From the NCBI RefSeq assembly GCF_004116495.1, contig NZ_PDKC01000003.1:1-64000 (forward strand): DNA of 64,000 bases, in the 5' to 3' direction. The notes beneath the pieces are model-generated. The model searched no databases and was not told where the DNA came from. It worked only from the letters and a program-made list of their open reading frames with translations. Below, piece after piece: positions 29,175-38,586 of this stretch. Made by a program: the position numbers and the translations under genes. Within the stretch, counting starts at the first letter, position 1. Every line of letters begins with the position of its first letter. Source of the DNA: Arcobacter sp. CECT 8985 (GTDB lineage: Bacteria > Campylobacterota > Campylobacteria > Campylobacterales > Arcobacteraceae).

Positions 29175-30050
29175 TTGAATGAACAAAAATTGGGATTTAT
29201 ATATGCTTTATGTGCTTTTTTCTTCTGGGGACTAGTGCCTATTTATTACAAACAAGTAATGATGGTTCCTCCTTTTGAGATTTTGGCTGCACGAGTTGTC
29301 TTTTCTGTAATTGTACTACTATTTTTACTTACAGTTAGTAAACAGTTTAATACAATTAAACCAATACTAAAAAGTTTATCAAAAATGAAATATTTGATTA
29401 TTGCATCTTTACTTATTTCTTTGAATTGGTTTACTTTTATTTATGCAATATCTGTTGATAAGATTGTAGAAGCAAGTTTAGGATATTTTATTACTCCTTT
29501 AGTTAGTGTTGCTTTAGGATTTTTTATATTTAAAGAAAACATTAATAAAACACAGAAAATTGCTATATTATTAGCCTTTGTTGCAATGATTTATCAACTT
29601 ATAACAATTGGAAATATTCCCATAATTGCACTATCTTTAGCATTCTCTTTTGGTTTTTATGGAATGGTTAGAAAAAAAGTACAAATTGCTTCAATACCAG
29701 GACTTTTTATAGAAACAATTATTATTCTTCCTATTGCACTAATATATTTATATTTTATATATAATAATGGCACAAGTGTATTTAATACATTGAGCTTTTA
29801 TAATCTATCAATGTTAAGTTTAAGTGGATTAGTTACAGTGTTGCCACTACTTTGGTTTAATAGTGCTGCAATTAGAATGGATCTTACTACTTTGGGATTT
29901 TTACAATATATTGGTCCAACTGTTGCATTTTTAGTTGCAATTTTTATTTATGATGAAAATGTGAATATAAATAAATTAATCATATTTTTTATAATTTGGA
30001 TAGCATTAGTGATATTTTCATTTGATGCTGTTAAAAGAAGAAGAAAATAG
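29175..30050 (+). CDS. rarD: EamA-family transporter RarD
   Basis: The 291-residue inner-membrane protein has ten predicted helices. The N-terminal AFFFWGLVPIYYKQV and LLISLNWFTFIYA stretches match RarD. The substrate is not known; E. coli RarD is annotated for chloramphenicol sensitivity. The start is TTG at 29175 with AAGGA seven bases before it; the ATG at 29179 is out of frame. A TATAAT at 29143 is a good -10 box. Confidence 0.88.
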   Translation: MNEQKLGFIYALCAFFFWGLVPIYYKQVMMVPPFEILAARVVFSVIVLLFLLTVSKQFNTIKPILKSLSKMKYLIIASLLISLNWFTFIYAISVDKIVEASLGYFITPLVSVALGFFIFKENINKTQKIAILLAFVAMIYQLITIGNIPIIALSLAFSFGFYGMVRKKVQIASIPGLFIETIIILPIALIYLYFIYNNGTSVFNTLSFYNLSMLSLSGLVTVLPLLWFNSAAIRMDLTTLGFLQYIGPTVAFLVAIFIYDENVNINKLIIFFIIWIALVIFSFDAVKRRRK

Positions 30051-30061
30051 TCTTCTTCTTT
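30034..30061. terminator. Bidirectional terminator between rarD and the stress protein gene
   Basis: AAAGAAGAAGA pairs with TCTTCTTCTTT over a six-base loop, located at the 3' ends of two convergent genes and overlapping the rarD stop. Confidence 0.7.
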
Positions 30062-30066
30062 ATTCT

Positions 30067-30906
30067 TTATCTAAAAAGTAAAATAGGTTTTCTCATTTTT
30101 GTAATAACTTTTGATGTAAAACTACCAAATATAAACTCTTTAATTCTTGAATGACCAAATGCACCCATAGTTAAGATATCATAATCATTTTCATTAAAGT
30201 AATTAACTAATAAATCTTCATTCTCACCATTTAAAATATTAGTAGTTACCTCATAATTTTTCTTAGAGTAAATCTCTTTTGCTTCATTTAATAGCTTTAA
30301 CCCTTCTATTTCATTTGTTGTAATATTTACAATTTCTCTTTTTATTTGTTTAAATAAAGGATTATTTGCTGTTTGATCTAAAAGTTTTTTTGATTCTGCT
30401 GAACCATTATATGCAATTAGCATTTTTTGAGGTTCAATATATTCACTATTTACTAGTAAAACTGGTTTATGTACAGCTCTAATAATTCCTTTTACATTAT
30501 CTCCAATTTCATGTTCTGCATGACTTGTAATCCCAATTACTAATGCTTCAATTTCATTTTCATATTCTGCAATGTTTTCTACAATCTCTCCATGTATTTG
30601 TGAGATTGAAACTTCATTTTTACAAGTTTTAATTGCTCTTTGTTTTAATTCATTAAGTAATTCTTTACCCTCTTTTTTTATTCTTTTACACTCTTTTTCT
30701 TCTTTTTGGGCTAACTCTTCTAGCATATCTTCTCTTTCTCCAAGAGCAATACTTCCAGATAAATCAACATTTGTAACGCTATATGTTCTTTCTACAACAT
30801 TTAAAAATTTTAAAGGAAGATTCATATTATTTGCAATTAATATTGCATAATCACAAGTGTCATATGAAAAATTTCTACCATCAACGCAACATAAAACATA
30901 GCTCAT
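30067..30906 (-). CDS. Universal stress protein with two Usp domains
   Basis: The 279-residue cytoplasmic protein has two tandem UspA-like domains (about 1-148 and 155-279). The second keeps the ATP-binding pattern G2xG9xGS (GAFGHSRIKEFIFGS); the first has a weaker version (GITSHAEHEIGDNVKG). Such proteins bind ATP or other nucleotides and act in stress or in control of membrane partners. It lies one base after the SulP gene, so it is probably cotranscribed and may regulate that transporter. Confidence 0.88.
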   Translation of the reverse strand: MSYVLCCVDGRNFSYDTCDYAILIANNMNLPLKFLNVVERTYSVTNVDLSGSIALGEREDMLEELAQKEEKECKRIKKEGKELLNELKQRAIKTCKNEVSISQIHGEIVENIAEYENEIEALVIGITSHAEHEIGDNVKGIIRAVHKPVLLVNSEYIEPQKMLIAYNGSAESKKLLDQTANNPLFKQIKREIVNITTNEIEGLKLLNEAKEIYSKKNYEVTTNILNGENEDLLVNYFNENDYDILTMGAFGHSRIKEFIFGSFTSKVITKMRKPILLFR

Positions 30907-30907
30907 T

Positions 30908-32398
30908 TTAGTGGCCTCCCATTATTTTATCTATCTCTTCTGGTTTATCAGCAATTCCAAATCTATCGATGATTGTTTTGTTTGCTTCATTTTTACCAAC
31001 GATTTGCACATCACAACCTTCTCTTCTAAATTTAATTACTGCTTTATCTAAAGCATCAACTGCTGAAACATCCCAAAAGTGTGCTTTAGATAAATCTATA
31101 ATAACTTTATCTAATACTTCTTTAAAATCAAATGCTTCATAAAACTTATCAGAACTATTGAAAAATACTTGTCCTACAAATTTGTATGTTTTAACTTCTT
31201 GTTTTTCATCATATGAAGTTTCCCAATACATAAAGTGTGAGATTTTATTAGCAAAGAATAAAGATGCCAATAGAACTCCAGATATTACACCTTGTGCTAG
31301 GTTATCTGTATAAACAGTAACACAAACAGTTGTAAGCATAACAATATTTGTAGATAATGGAAGTTGTTTTAAGCCTTTTATTGAAGCCCAATCAAATGTA
31401 CCAATTGAAACCATAATCATTACAGAAACTAATGCTGCCATAGGAATTTGTGAAATTATATCACTTAAGAATACAACCATAATAAGTAATACAAACCCAG
31501 CAATAAAAGTAGATAATCGTCCTCTACCACCTGATTTAATATTAATAATTGATTGTCCTATCATTGCACAACCTGCCATACCCCCTAAGAATCCAGTTGC
31601 AATATTTGCTATACCTTGACCTCTTGCTTCTGTTTTTTTATTACCTTTTGTATCTGTTAATTCATCAACAATTGTTGCTGTCATAAAAGATTCCAATAGG
31701 CCAACAATTGCTAAAGCAATAGAGTATGGAAAAATGATTTTTAATGTTTGTAAATCTAATGGAATATCAGGAATTAGAAATATTGGTAGAGTATCAGGAA
31801 GCTGTCCCATATCTCCTACTGTTCTTACATCAATTCCCATAATATATACAATTATAGTTAATACAACAATTGTTACTAATGGTGAAGGTAATATTTTACC
31901 AACTACAGGAATATAAGGGAATAGATATATAATTCCTAAACCAGCAATTGTTAATGCATATACATGCCAAGTTACATTTGTTAATTCTGGAAGTTGTGCC
32001 ATAAAGATTAGAATAGCTAAAGCATTTACAAATCCAATAACAACTGCTCTTGCTACAAAACTCATCAATTTATGAATACCAATGTAAGATAAAATAATTT
32101 GTATAAGACCTGTTAAAAGTGTGGCTGCAAGTAAATATTGTAAACCATGATCTTTTACTAAATCTACCATTACTAATGCCATTGATCCAGTAGCTGCACT
32201 TATCATTCCTGGTCTACCACCAACAAAAGAGATAACTACTGCAATACAAAAAGAAGCATAAAGTCCAACTTTTGGATCAACTCCTGCAATAATTGAGAAT
32301 GCAATTGCTTCAGGAATCAAAGCTAGCGCAACAACGATTCCTGATAGTAAATCAGCTCTAATATTAGAAAACCAATCTTTTTTTATGGTTTGATACAT
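30908..32398 (-). CDS. SulP-family anion transporter with STAS domain
   Basis: The 496-residue membrane protein has the SulP start signature [20 protein letters not shown] near 20-40, about ten to twelve helices, and a C-terminal STAS domain (about 395-490, with [21 protein letters not shown]). SulP proteins carry sulfate, bicarbonate (BicA type) or dicarboxylates. The substrate cannot be told; no cysteine or sulfate genes are near. It pairs with a universal stress protein gene, a known kind of neighbour for SulP. Confidence 0.88.
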   Translation of the reverse strand: MYQTIKKDWFSNIRADLLSGIVVALALIPEAIAFSIIAGVDPKVGLYASFCIAVVISFVGGRPGMISAATGSMALVMVDLVKDHGLQYLLAATLLTGLIQIILSYIGIHKLMSFVARAVVIGFVNALAILIFMAQLPELTNVTWHVYALTIAGLGIIYLFPYIPVVGKILPSPLVTIVVLTIIVYIMGIDVRTVGDMGQLPDTLPIFLIPDIPLDLQTLKIIFPYSIALAIVGLLESFMTATIVDELTDTKGNKKTEARGQGIANIATGFLGGMAGCAMIGQSIINIKSGGRGRLSTFIAGFVLLIMVVFLSDIISQIPMAALVSVMIMVSIGTFDWASIKGLKQLPLSTNIVMLTTVCVTVYTDNLAQGVISGVLLASLFFANKISHFMYWETSYDEKQEVKTYKFVGQVFFNSSDKFYEAFDFKEVLDKVIIDLSKAHFWDVSAVDALDKAVIKFRREGCDVQIVGKNEANKTIIDRFGIADKPEEIDKIMGGH

Positions 32399-32498
32399 AT
32401 AATTCCTTATGTTTTTGATTTTTTGCTTATTTGAAGGTCGATATTTTATCTAAAAATTGATTTTATAATTATTATGGTAAGCAGAAGAAGAAAATTTA

Positions 32499-35045
32499 CT
32501 AATCTTCCTCTTGGCAAATTAAGTTAATAATTTCTTCTTGCTTACCACAAAATTCACCGGTTTTTTCTATTAATATTAAGTCTCTTGTAAAGCCTTTTGT
32601 TGTTGCAAGTTTTGCACTTTCTATTTCTATATTAAAATCATCAAAAATTTTAGCAACATAAGCAAATAAACCTTTTTGATCTTTTGCTCGTATCTGAAGT
32701 GATGCTAAATATGGACTATGATTACAGTTTGCAATCATTTGATTCTTTTTGATAATGGGTTTTTTAACTTTTTGTTTTTTACTCATATCAAATGAATTTT
32801 CAATTATATATTTTATATGTGATAGGTCTTCATCTTCAACTTTTTCAGTAAAGGTAATTTCAAAGGCTTTTTTCTCATCATATAATTTATAAATATCCAT
32901 ACTTAATATATTTAAAAATTCCAAATTTCCAAGTAGAAATCCCAAATTTAATGGAGCTTTTCTAATAATTCGTAATACAAGTCTCTCTTCATTCATTATT
33001 TTATAAATATAATTATTTACATCTTTTGCTTTTATTGCAATATCCAAAATATCATCAGCTTTTAATCTTAAGAATATTTGATTTGATGAAATATAAGAGA
33101 TTTTTTTCTTCGTAATATATGGTAATTCTTTATATCTTTTTAGATTTTTTATTGTATTGATTTTAGCAATTCTTCTAGAACTTTCTTTTACTAAATCATG
33201 ATTTTCAAATGCAGGAAGAGATTGCAAATATAACTCTTTTAATAAAGATGAAACAGAACTATTATAGATATTTTCTCCAACTGAAGAGATATCAGCATAT
33301 GTAACAACATATAACATTTTTAAAATCTGTTTTGTTTTTACTAATCCTGTAAATGCAAGAATAATTCTTTCTGAATAAATATCTTCATTTTTAGAATAAG
33401 CACTCATCATATTGTGGTATCTTATTAGATGAGCAGCAGTTTGAATTTGATATTCATCTAATTGTAATGATGTTGCAAAATTTTTGAATAATTTTTCACC
33501 TGCTACATGGTGATCTGCTGTTCTTCCTTTTCCTACATCATGTAACAATGCAGCAAGTTTTACAATTGATTTTTCATTTGTATTTAATGACTCATAAATC
33601 TCTTTTACGTAATTATCCTGAATATTTTCAACTTTTTTTAATGTTTTTAAAGAGTGAATATCAACTGGGTGTTGGTGATACCCATCAAATTGCGGTTGAT
33701 TTATCATCTTTTTTGTAATTGGAAGAATAGTTTTAAAAAGACTTGCATTATATAAAAGCTTAATAATAGGGTAAAGATGTTCTTTTAATAAAATAGCTTT
33801 AATATTTTTCTTTAATTCTTTACTTTGTTTTTTTGGAATTTTTGATTTACTAGCAAAATATACATAAGATATATCAAAAGAGTTAACTTCTTTAGGAAGA
33901 GAGATTAACTCTTTTAATAAATTATTTAAAGCTATAGGTTTTCTATTAAATGATGTATAGATTTTACCTTTATGAAGATAAACATCTTTTTTTAATCTTG
34001 ATTGTTTTATTACTTTTATTTCTGTTTTATTCTCTAGTAAAAAACTTGTAAATCTTTTAACAATAAGGGTTGAAAAGAAGTGTATTGTATGAAGAGAACC
34101 TAATAGTTTAGCCATACATTGTCTCTCTTTTGTATATCTAGGAGTATTTACAAAACCAAGTTTTGTACTTAAATCAGGCAAAATATCAAGATTTACTTTA
34201 TCAAGCTTTTTTCTTGAGATATTATGTAAAGCATTTCTAATTTGAAAAATATATTCAAGGGAACTTCTATATCTTTTATGCTCTTCTTCATTTATTATTT
34301 TCCCTATTAACTCTTTTGTACTTTTTGCTCCATAAAGAATATATGACATCCAAAAAATCATATTTGATTCTCTTAATCCACCATATCCATCTTTTATATC
34401 TGGTTCCATTTTTAGTGGGTTTTTCAATAATCTTTGTTTATGTTCTTCTAGTTTTTCAGATACAAACTCTTTTATATCTGTTCTTCTTATACTATTTAAT
34501 GCATTTTCATATGCATACCAAAGGTATTTAGATCCATAAATTACTCTTGATTCAATAATTGCAGTTTTAATTGTAATATCTTCTTTTACAGCTTCTTCTA
34601 TATTTTTAATCTCATGAACTCTTGATCCAAGTTTTAATCCACAATCCCAAGCTAATGTGATAAATTCTTCCATCATCTCTTTTAGGTTGTACCCTTTAAT
34701 ATCTTCATATAGAATCATCAAATCAATATCAGAGTATATACAAAGTTGTTCTCTTCCATAACTTCCAAGAGCTACAAGAGTAATAGGTATTGAAGTACTC
34801 ATAGGTTGGTATGAACCAAAATATTTTCTTAAAATGTATTTGTATAAAGAGATAAGAAATTTATCAATGTGTTTTGTATTTTTTACAAAAAAATCTTTTC
34901 CACCTGTTGTATCTAAGATTACATCAATTGATTTTTTATACTCTTTAATATGATTTCTAAAAACTTTAGAAATTTCAAAATTGCTTGCATTATTTGATAT
35001 AAGTTCTTCTACTTGTAGATTAACTTCATTTAATGTATTTATCAT
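32499..35045 (-). CDS. glnD: PII uridylyltransferase/uridylyl-removing enzyme GlnD
   Basis: GlnD senses glutamine and adds UMP to, or removes it from, Tyr51 of PII proteins. The 848-residue protein has a nucleotidyltransferase domain with GSYGREQLCIYSDIDLMI near 112-130, a GlnD helical domain, an HD domain with LAALLHDVGKGRTADHH near 507-523, and two C-terminal ACT domains (about 690-760 and 775-848). Both PII proteins in this window keep Tyr51, so substrates are at hand. It overlaps the Fis-type gene by four bases and belongs to a minus-strand operon divergent from amt1. Confidence 0.95.
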   Translation of the reverse strand: MINTLNEVNLQVEELISNNASNFEISKVFRNHIKEYKKSIDVILDTTGGKDFFVKNTKHIDKFLISLYKYILRKYFGSYQPMSTSIPITLVALGSYGREQLCIYSDIDLMILYEDIKGYNLKEMMEEFITLAWDCGLKLGSRVHEIKNIEEAVKEDITIKTAIIESRVIYGSKYLWYAYENALNSIRRTDIKEFVSEKLEEHKQRLLKNPLKMEPDIKDGYGGLRESNMIFWMSYILYGAKSTKELIGKIINEEEHKRYRSSLEYIFQIRNALHNISRKKLDKVNLDILPDLSTKLGFVNTPRYTKERQCMAKLLGSLHTIHFFSTLIVKRFTSFLLENKTEIKVIKQSRLKKDVYLHKGKIYTSFNRKPIALNNLLKELISLPKEVNSFDISYVYFASKSKIPKKQSKELKKNIKAILLKEHLYPIIKLLYNASLFKTILPITKKMINQPQFDGYHQHPVDIHSLKTLKKVENIQDNYVKEIYESLNTNEKSIVKLAALLHDVGKGRTADHHVAGEKLFKNFATSLQLDEYQIQTAAHLIRYHNMMSAYSKNEDIYSERIILAFTGLVKTKQILKMLYVVTYADISSVGENIYNSSVSSLLKELYLQSLPAFENHDLVKESSRRIAKINTIKNLKRYKELPYITKKKISYISSNQIFLRLKADDILDIAIKAKDVNNYIYKIMNEERLVLRIIRKAPLNLGFLLGNLEFLNILSMDIYKLYDEKKAFEITFTEKVEDEDLSHIKYIIENSFDMSKKQKVKKPIIKKNQMIANCNHSPYLASLQIRAKDQKGLFAYVAKIFDDFNIEIESAKLATTKGFTRDLILIEKTGEFCGKQEEIINLICQEED

Positions 35046-35797
35046 GTTAATAAGTCTTTATTTATGTCAAGTTTTTTTCTTAATGTGATTCTATTTAGAC
35101 CTAAATGTTTTGCCATTTGAACCTGGGATTTATATTTTTTCTTTGCAGCTTTTAATAATGGGACTTCAAATAGATATAAAAAGTCTTTATATGAATTTTC
35201 ACCCTCTAGGTTAGTTAACATATAGTTTTCTAAAAACATAAGAATTTCATCTTCTCCAATTGTTTCAAATAAATATGAAAAATAGATAGATTTTCTTAAA
35301 CTATGGGCATTTTTACTAGTATTTAGCATAAGCTTTGAAGGAACAATTTTTTCACTTCTTAGAACTTTACTTGCTTCATTTGAAAATTTTTGAGTTATTA
35401 GTTTTAAATCATCTTCTCTTTGAGATAAAGGAGGAATACTTAATGTAATGGAAAAAATATCACTTAATTTATTGTTTAAAGATTGTGCTTCAGTTGTAGC
35501 AATTACTCTTATTTGGTTCTGTTCAATCCAAGAAATAAGAAGATCAATATTTGTAACTTGTTCAACTTTATCTATAATAATAGATTCTTTATTTAACGTT
35601 AAAACTCCATCTGTTATATCTCTTTGAAGTTCATGTGGAGTAAAAATCCTAGCTTCAGGTACAATATATTTTGCTAATGTTTTTTTTCCAACTCCTATTT
35701 CTCCATAAATAAGAGCATGTATATTAACTGATTGCAAAAGTTTTGCAGAGTTTAAAATCTCTTTTGAGTTAGGTGATACTGCAATAAATTCTTCCAT
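35042..35797 (-). CDS. Degenerate NtrC-like AAA+/Fis-type regulator without GAFTGA
   Basis: The 251-residue protein looks like a shortened sigma-54 activator. It has a Walker A-like GEIGVGKKTLAKYI (32-45), a Walker B-like SIIIDKVEQV near 73-82, a sensor-I-like IRVIATTEAQ near 96-105, an arginine region SQREDDLKLI near 125-134, and a C-terminal Fis-type helix-turn-helix (VQMAKHLGLNRITLRKKL, near 228-245). Only about 30 residues separate Walker A from Walker B, so the stretch that would hold GAFTGA is absent. It should not remodel sigma-54 holoenzyme, but may still bind DNA. Operon position with glnD points to nitrogen control. There is no receiver domain. Confidence 0.8.
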   Translation of the reverse strand: MEEFIAVSPNSKEILNSAKLLQSVNIHALIYGEIGVGKKTLAKYIVPEARIFTPHELQRDITDGVLTLNKESIIIDKVEQVTNIDLLISWIEQNQIRVIATTEAQSLNNKLSDIFSITLSIPPLSQREDDLKLITQKFSNEASKVLRSEKIVPSKLMLNTSKNAHSLRKSIYFSYLFETIGEDEILMFLENYMLTNLEGENSYKDFLYLFEVPLLKAAKKKYKSQVQMAKHLGLNRITLRKKLDINKDLLT

Positions 35798-35813
35798 CTA
35801 TTCTCCTTTATTA

Positions 35814-36671
35814 TTATTTCTTTTTTGTAAAATATATAAAAATTGACAAAGCAACTAATATTAATGATACTCCAGCGATTAAATATAAAGCGTTAACCAT
35901 TTTATCATAATCTGCAATTGCTATTTTAAAAACAACTATTAAAGCTTCAATTGATAAAGCAATAATAATAGTAATTAAAAATTTAGTAATCATTTTTGTT
36001 TCAACTATTGAATTTTTAGCATATGATTTAAAAAATACTTCTTGTTCTAAGATTGTTTTTGCCAAATCAAATATTGCAATTCCCAATGTTAATGCAATAA
36101 TTGGTTTAAACATTAGTTCAAGTTTTATATCTTGATTCTTAAATAGATATACTCCAAAATCATATAATGAAAATAAAATAGTAATTGTTGCTAATGTAAT
36201 CATTGTAAAACCAACAAATAAATAAAAGGCTTTTGTTATACTATGAAAAGGTTTATGAAGTTCAATCAAATTTAACTTTTCTAATAAAACATCAAGTCTA
36301 AAGTCTAAAAATATAATATTGTCATCTTCTTGAATTGATACAGTTATACAGTTGTTTCTTGTTGCACTACTAATATAAGGTTTTGATATTGCAACATGAT
36401 TATTTTTTAATTCAAGTTTTGAAAGTAAATGAGATCTATCTTTATCCTTGCCTTTATCATCTGTATTATGTTTATAAATATCTGCTGAGGTTTGTATTTT
36501 TGAGTCTTTATTTACAAGATATACTAATTCTAAAGATGGAAATAAATTAAACAATTGTATAAAATTGTAATTTTTATGGGGTGATAATTTCCCTATATTC
36601 TTTAAACTTTCTTGTAAATAGTATTCTATTTTTTCTTTATTTTCTTCATAAAGATCCAAAAACTCTCTCAT
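35814..36671 (-). CDS. Membrane protein with PDC/Cache-like sensor domain
   Basis: The 285-residue protein has a soluble N-terminal domain of about 145 residues, whose pattern (FPSLELVYLVNKDSKIQTSA, then SKPYISSATRNNCITVSI and FLDFRLD) resembles PDC/dCACHE sensor domains, followed by four predicted membrane helices (about 148-172, 188-207, 226-250, 257-280). There is no signal peptide or kinase, cyclase or chemotaxis output domain. It is the first gene of the minus-strand operon with the Fis-type regulator and glnD, so it may sense a signal in nitrogen metabolism; this is inference. SD AAGGAG is clear. Confidence 0.65.
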   Translation of the reverse strand: MREFLDLYEENKEKIEYYLQESLKNIGKLSPHKNYNFIQLFNLFPSLELVYLVNKDSKIQTSADIYKHNTDDKGKDKDRSHLLSKLELKNNHVAISKPYISSATRNNCITVSIQEDDNIIFLDFRLDVLLEKLNLIELHKPFHSITKAFYLFVGFTMITLATITILFSLYDFGVYLFKNQDIKLELMFKPIIALTLGIAIFDLAKTILEQEVFFKSYAKNSIVETKMITKFLITIIIALSIEALIVVFKIAIADYDKMVNALYLIAGVSLILVALSIFIYFTKKK

Positions 36672-36692
36672 ACAAACTCCTTAATTCTAACA

Positions 36693-36745
36693 ATTATAGC
36701 AAAATAAGAATTCAGAGCAATAAAAAATTGTATAAAAAATAAACA
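36693..36745 (-). promoter_or_regulatory. Promoter and operator of the glnD operon
   Basis: On the minus strand a TATAAT lies at 36698-36693, 22 bases before the PDC-like gene. The 17-bp dyad TGTATAAAAAATAAACA at 36729-36745 has its centre 39 bases upstream of that -10 box. A partial relative of the motif (TGTATA at 36748) sits next to it. Confidence 0.55.
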
Positions 36746-36812
36746 TTTGTATATAAACTAAGAAAAGTAACAAAAAATAGGGATATATTGTAAAAAAAGA
36801 ATATTTTTTAAA

Positions 36813-36867
36813 TGTATAAAAAATAAACAGATGTAGTGTTTACAAACTTTGGTAAATATTTTATACT
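36813..36867 (+). promoter_or_regulatory. amt1 promoter and operator
   Basis: TTTACA (36839-36844), 17 bases and TATACT (36862-36867) form a good sigma-70 promoter 27 bases before the amt1 start. The 17-mer TGTATAAAAAATAAACA at 36813-36829 is identical to that at 36729-36745, 84 bases away. Its centre is 41 bases upstream of the -10 box, a position suited to an activator. Confidence 0.7.
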
Positions 36868-36893
36868 GACAGCATAAAAACCAAAGGAGACTT

Positions 36894-38108
36894 ATGGAAA
36901 ATTTCGCAGATGTAAAATATATATTAGATGGATTCCTATTTGTTATGATGGGACTTCTTGTAATGTGGATGGCGGCTGGATTCGCTATGTTAGAAGCAGG
37001 TTTAACTAGAACAAAAAATAATGCAACAGTATTAACAAAAAATATAGCTTTATATGGAATATCTTGTATAATGTTCTATTTTATTGGATACAACTTCATG
37101 TATGGTGATGGTTCAGCATTCATTGGAACTGGTGCAATGTTATCAGGGAAAACAAATGAAGCAATGGGTTACCCAGTAATGGCAGATTTCTTTTTCCAAG
37201 TTGTTTTTGTTGCAACTTCTGCATCGGTTATTTCAGGTACAATTGCAGAAAGAATGAAATTATGGCCTTTCTTAATCTTTACAGTAGTATTAAGTGGTGT
37301 TATTTACCCAATTCAAGGGCACTGGACATGGGGTGGAACAGGATTAGGTGGAATTATTGATGGTTTCTCTGATTTTGCTGGTTCTACTATTGTTCACTCT
37401 GTTGGTGGATGGGCTGCACTTGCTGGTGTACTTATTCTTGGAGCAAGAAAAGGTAAATATGGTAAAGATGGACAAGTAAGACCAATTCCAGGTTCAAACT
37501 TAACATTAGCTACACTAGGTACATTCATTTTATGGATGGGATGGTTTGGTTTTAATGGTGGTTCACAATTGGCATTAGGTTCAAAAACAGATATTGATGG
37601 AATTGCAATGGTTGTTGCTGATACAAATATGGCTGCAGCTGCTGGTGCTATTGCTGCTGCTATTTTAACTCAACTTATTTATAAAAAAGTTGATTTAACT
37701 ATGGTATTAAATGGTGCTTTAGCTGGTCTTGTTTCTTGTACTGCTGGACCTGATTTAGGTATGATTATTGCATTCATTGAAGGTATTATTGGTGGTGCAT
37801 TAGTTGTAGTTGCAGTTCCATTTTGGGATAAATTAAAAATTGATGATCCTGTTGGTGCTTTATCTGTTCACTTGGTTGCAGGTATTTGGGGAACGTTAGC
37901 AGTTGGTATTTTTAATCCAGAAGTTACTTTCTTTACACAATTAAAAGGTGTGGTTGTAATTGGTATATTTGTTTTCGTTAGTTCATTTATTGTATGGAAA
38001 ATCCTTGATATAATTATGGGGTTAAGAGTTGATGAAGAGACTGAGGTAAATGGATTAGATATTCATGAAACAGGTTTAGAAGCTTATCCTGAATTCAAAA
38101 GATCATAA
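36894..38108 (+). CDS. amt: Ammonium transporter 1
   Basis: The 404-residue inner-membrane channel has the eleven-helix layout of the Amt/Mep/Rh family, with GFAMLEAGLTRTKN near 26-39, FQVVFVATSASVISG near 100-114, and the twin histidines of the pore in STIVHSVGGW and LSVHLVAGIWGT. Ammonium is taken up at low concentration, and the PII protein of the next gene blocks the channel from inside. The C-terminus keeps GLDIHETGLEAYPEF, the region that contacts GlnK. SD is AAAGGAGA; glnK follows after 21 bases. Confidence 0.96.
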   Translation: MENFADVKYILDGFLFVMMGLLVMWMAAGFAMLEAGLTRTKNNATVLTKNIALYGISCIMFYFIGYNFMYGDGSAFIGTGAMLSGKTNEAMGYPVMADFFFQVVFVATSASVISGTIAERMKLWPFLIFTVVLSGVIYPIQGHWTWGGTGLGGIIDGFSDFAGSTIVHSVGGWAALAGVLILGARKGKYGKDGQVRPIPGSNLTLATLGTFILWMGWFGFNGGSQLALGSKTDIDGIAMVVADTNMAAAAGAIAAAILTQLIYKKVDLTMVLNGALAGLVSCTAGPDLGMIIAFIEGIIGGALVVVAVPFWDKLKIDDPVGALSVHLVAGIWGTLAVGIFNPEVTFFTQLKGVVVIGIFVFVSSFIVWKILDIIMGLRVDEETEVNGLDIHETGLEAYPEFKRS

Positions 38109-38468
<360 letters not shown>

Positions 38469-38471
38469 AAA

Positions 38472-38490
38472 AAGAGGCACTTTGCCTCTT
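38472..38490 (+). terminator. Terminator after glnK 1
   Basis: A perfect 8-bp stem AAGAGGCA / TGCCTCTT with a CTT loop stands just after the stop, closing the first amt-glnK unit. The tract after it is T-poor, so efficiency is uncertain. Confidence 0.65.
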
Positions 38491-38500
38491 CTTAAACAAT

Positions 38501-38555
38501 TGTATATTTAATATACAGAAATATACTCTAAATTATCTTGATTTAACTATATAAT
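38501..38555 (+). promoter_or_regulatory. amt2 promoter and operator
   Basis: TGTATATTTAATATACA (38501-38517) is a perfect 8+1+8 palindrome with the same TGTATA-N5-TAxACA form as the two sites before amt1. TATAAT lies at 38550-38555. The distance from dyad centre to -10 is 41 bases, the same as at amt1. No clear -35 is seen, consistent with dependence on an activator. Confidence 0.7.
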
Positions 38556-38586
38556 TATCCCCATTAAAAAAACGGAGGATAATTAT

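Noticed and set aside
32399-32498. Terminator between glnD and the SulP gene
   Set aside because: A purine-rich/pyrimidine-rich pairing exists (AGAGGAAGA with TCTTCTTCT) but with mismatches; too weak to list.
36748-36764. Fourth copy of the TGTATA-N5-TAxACA motif
   Set aside because: The left half is perfect but the right half (TAAGAA) matches at only about half of the positions; kept only as a remark.
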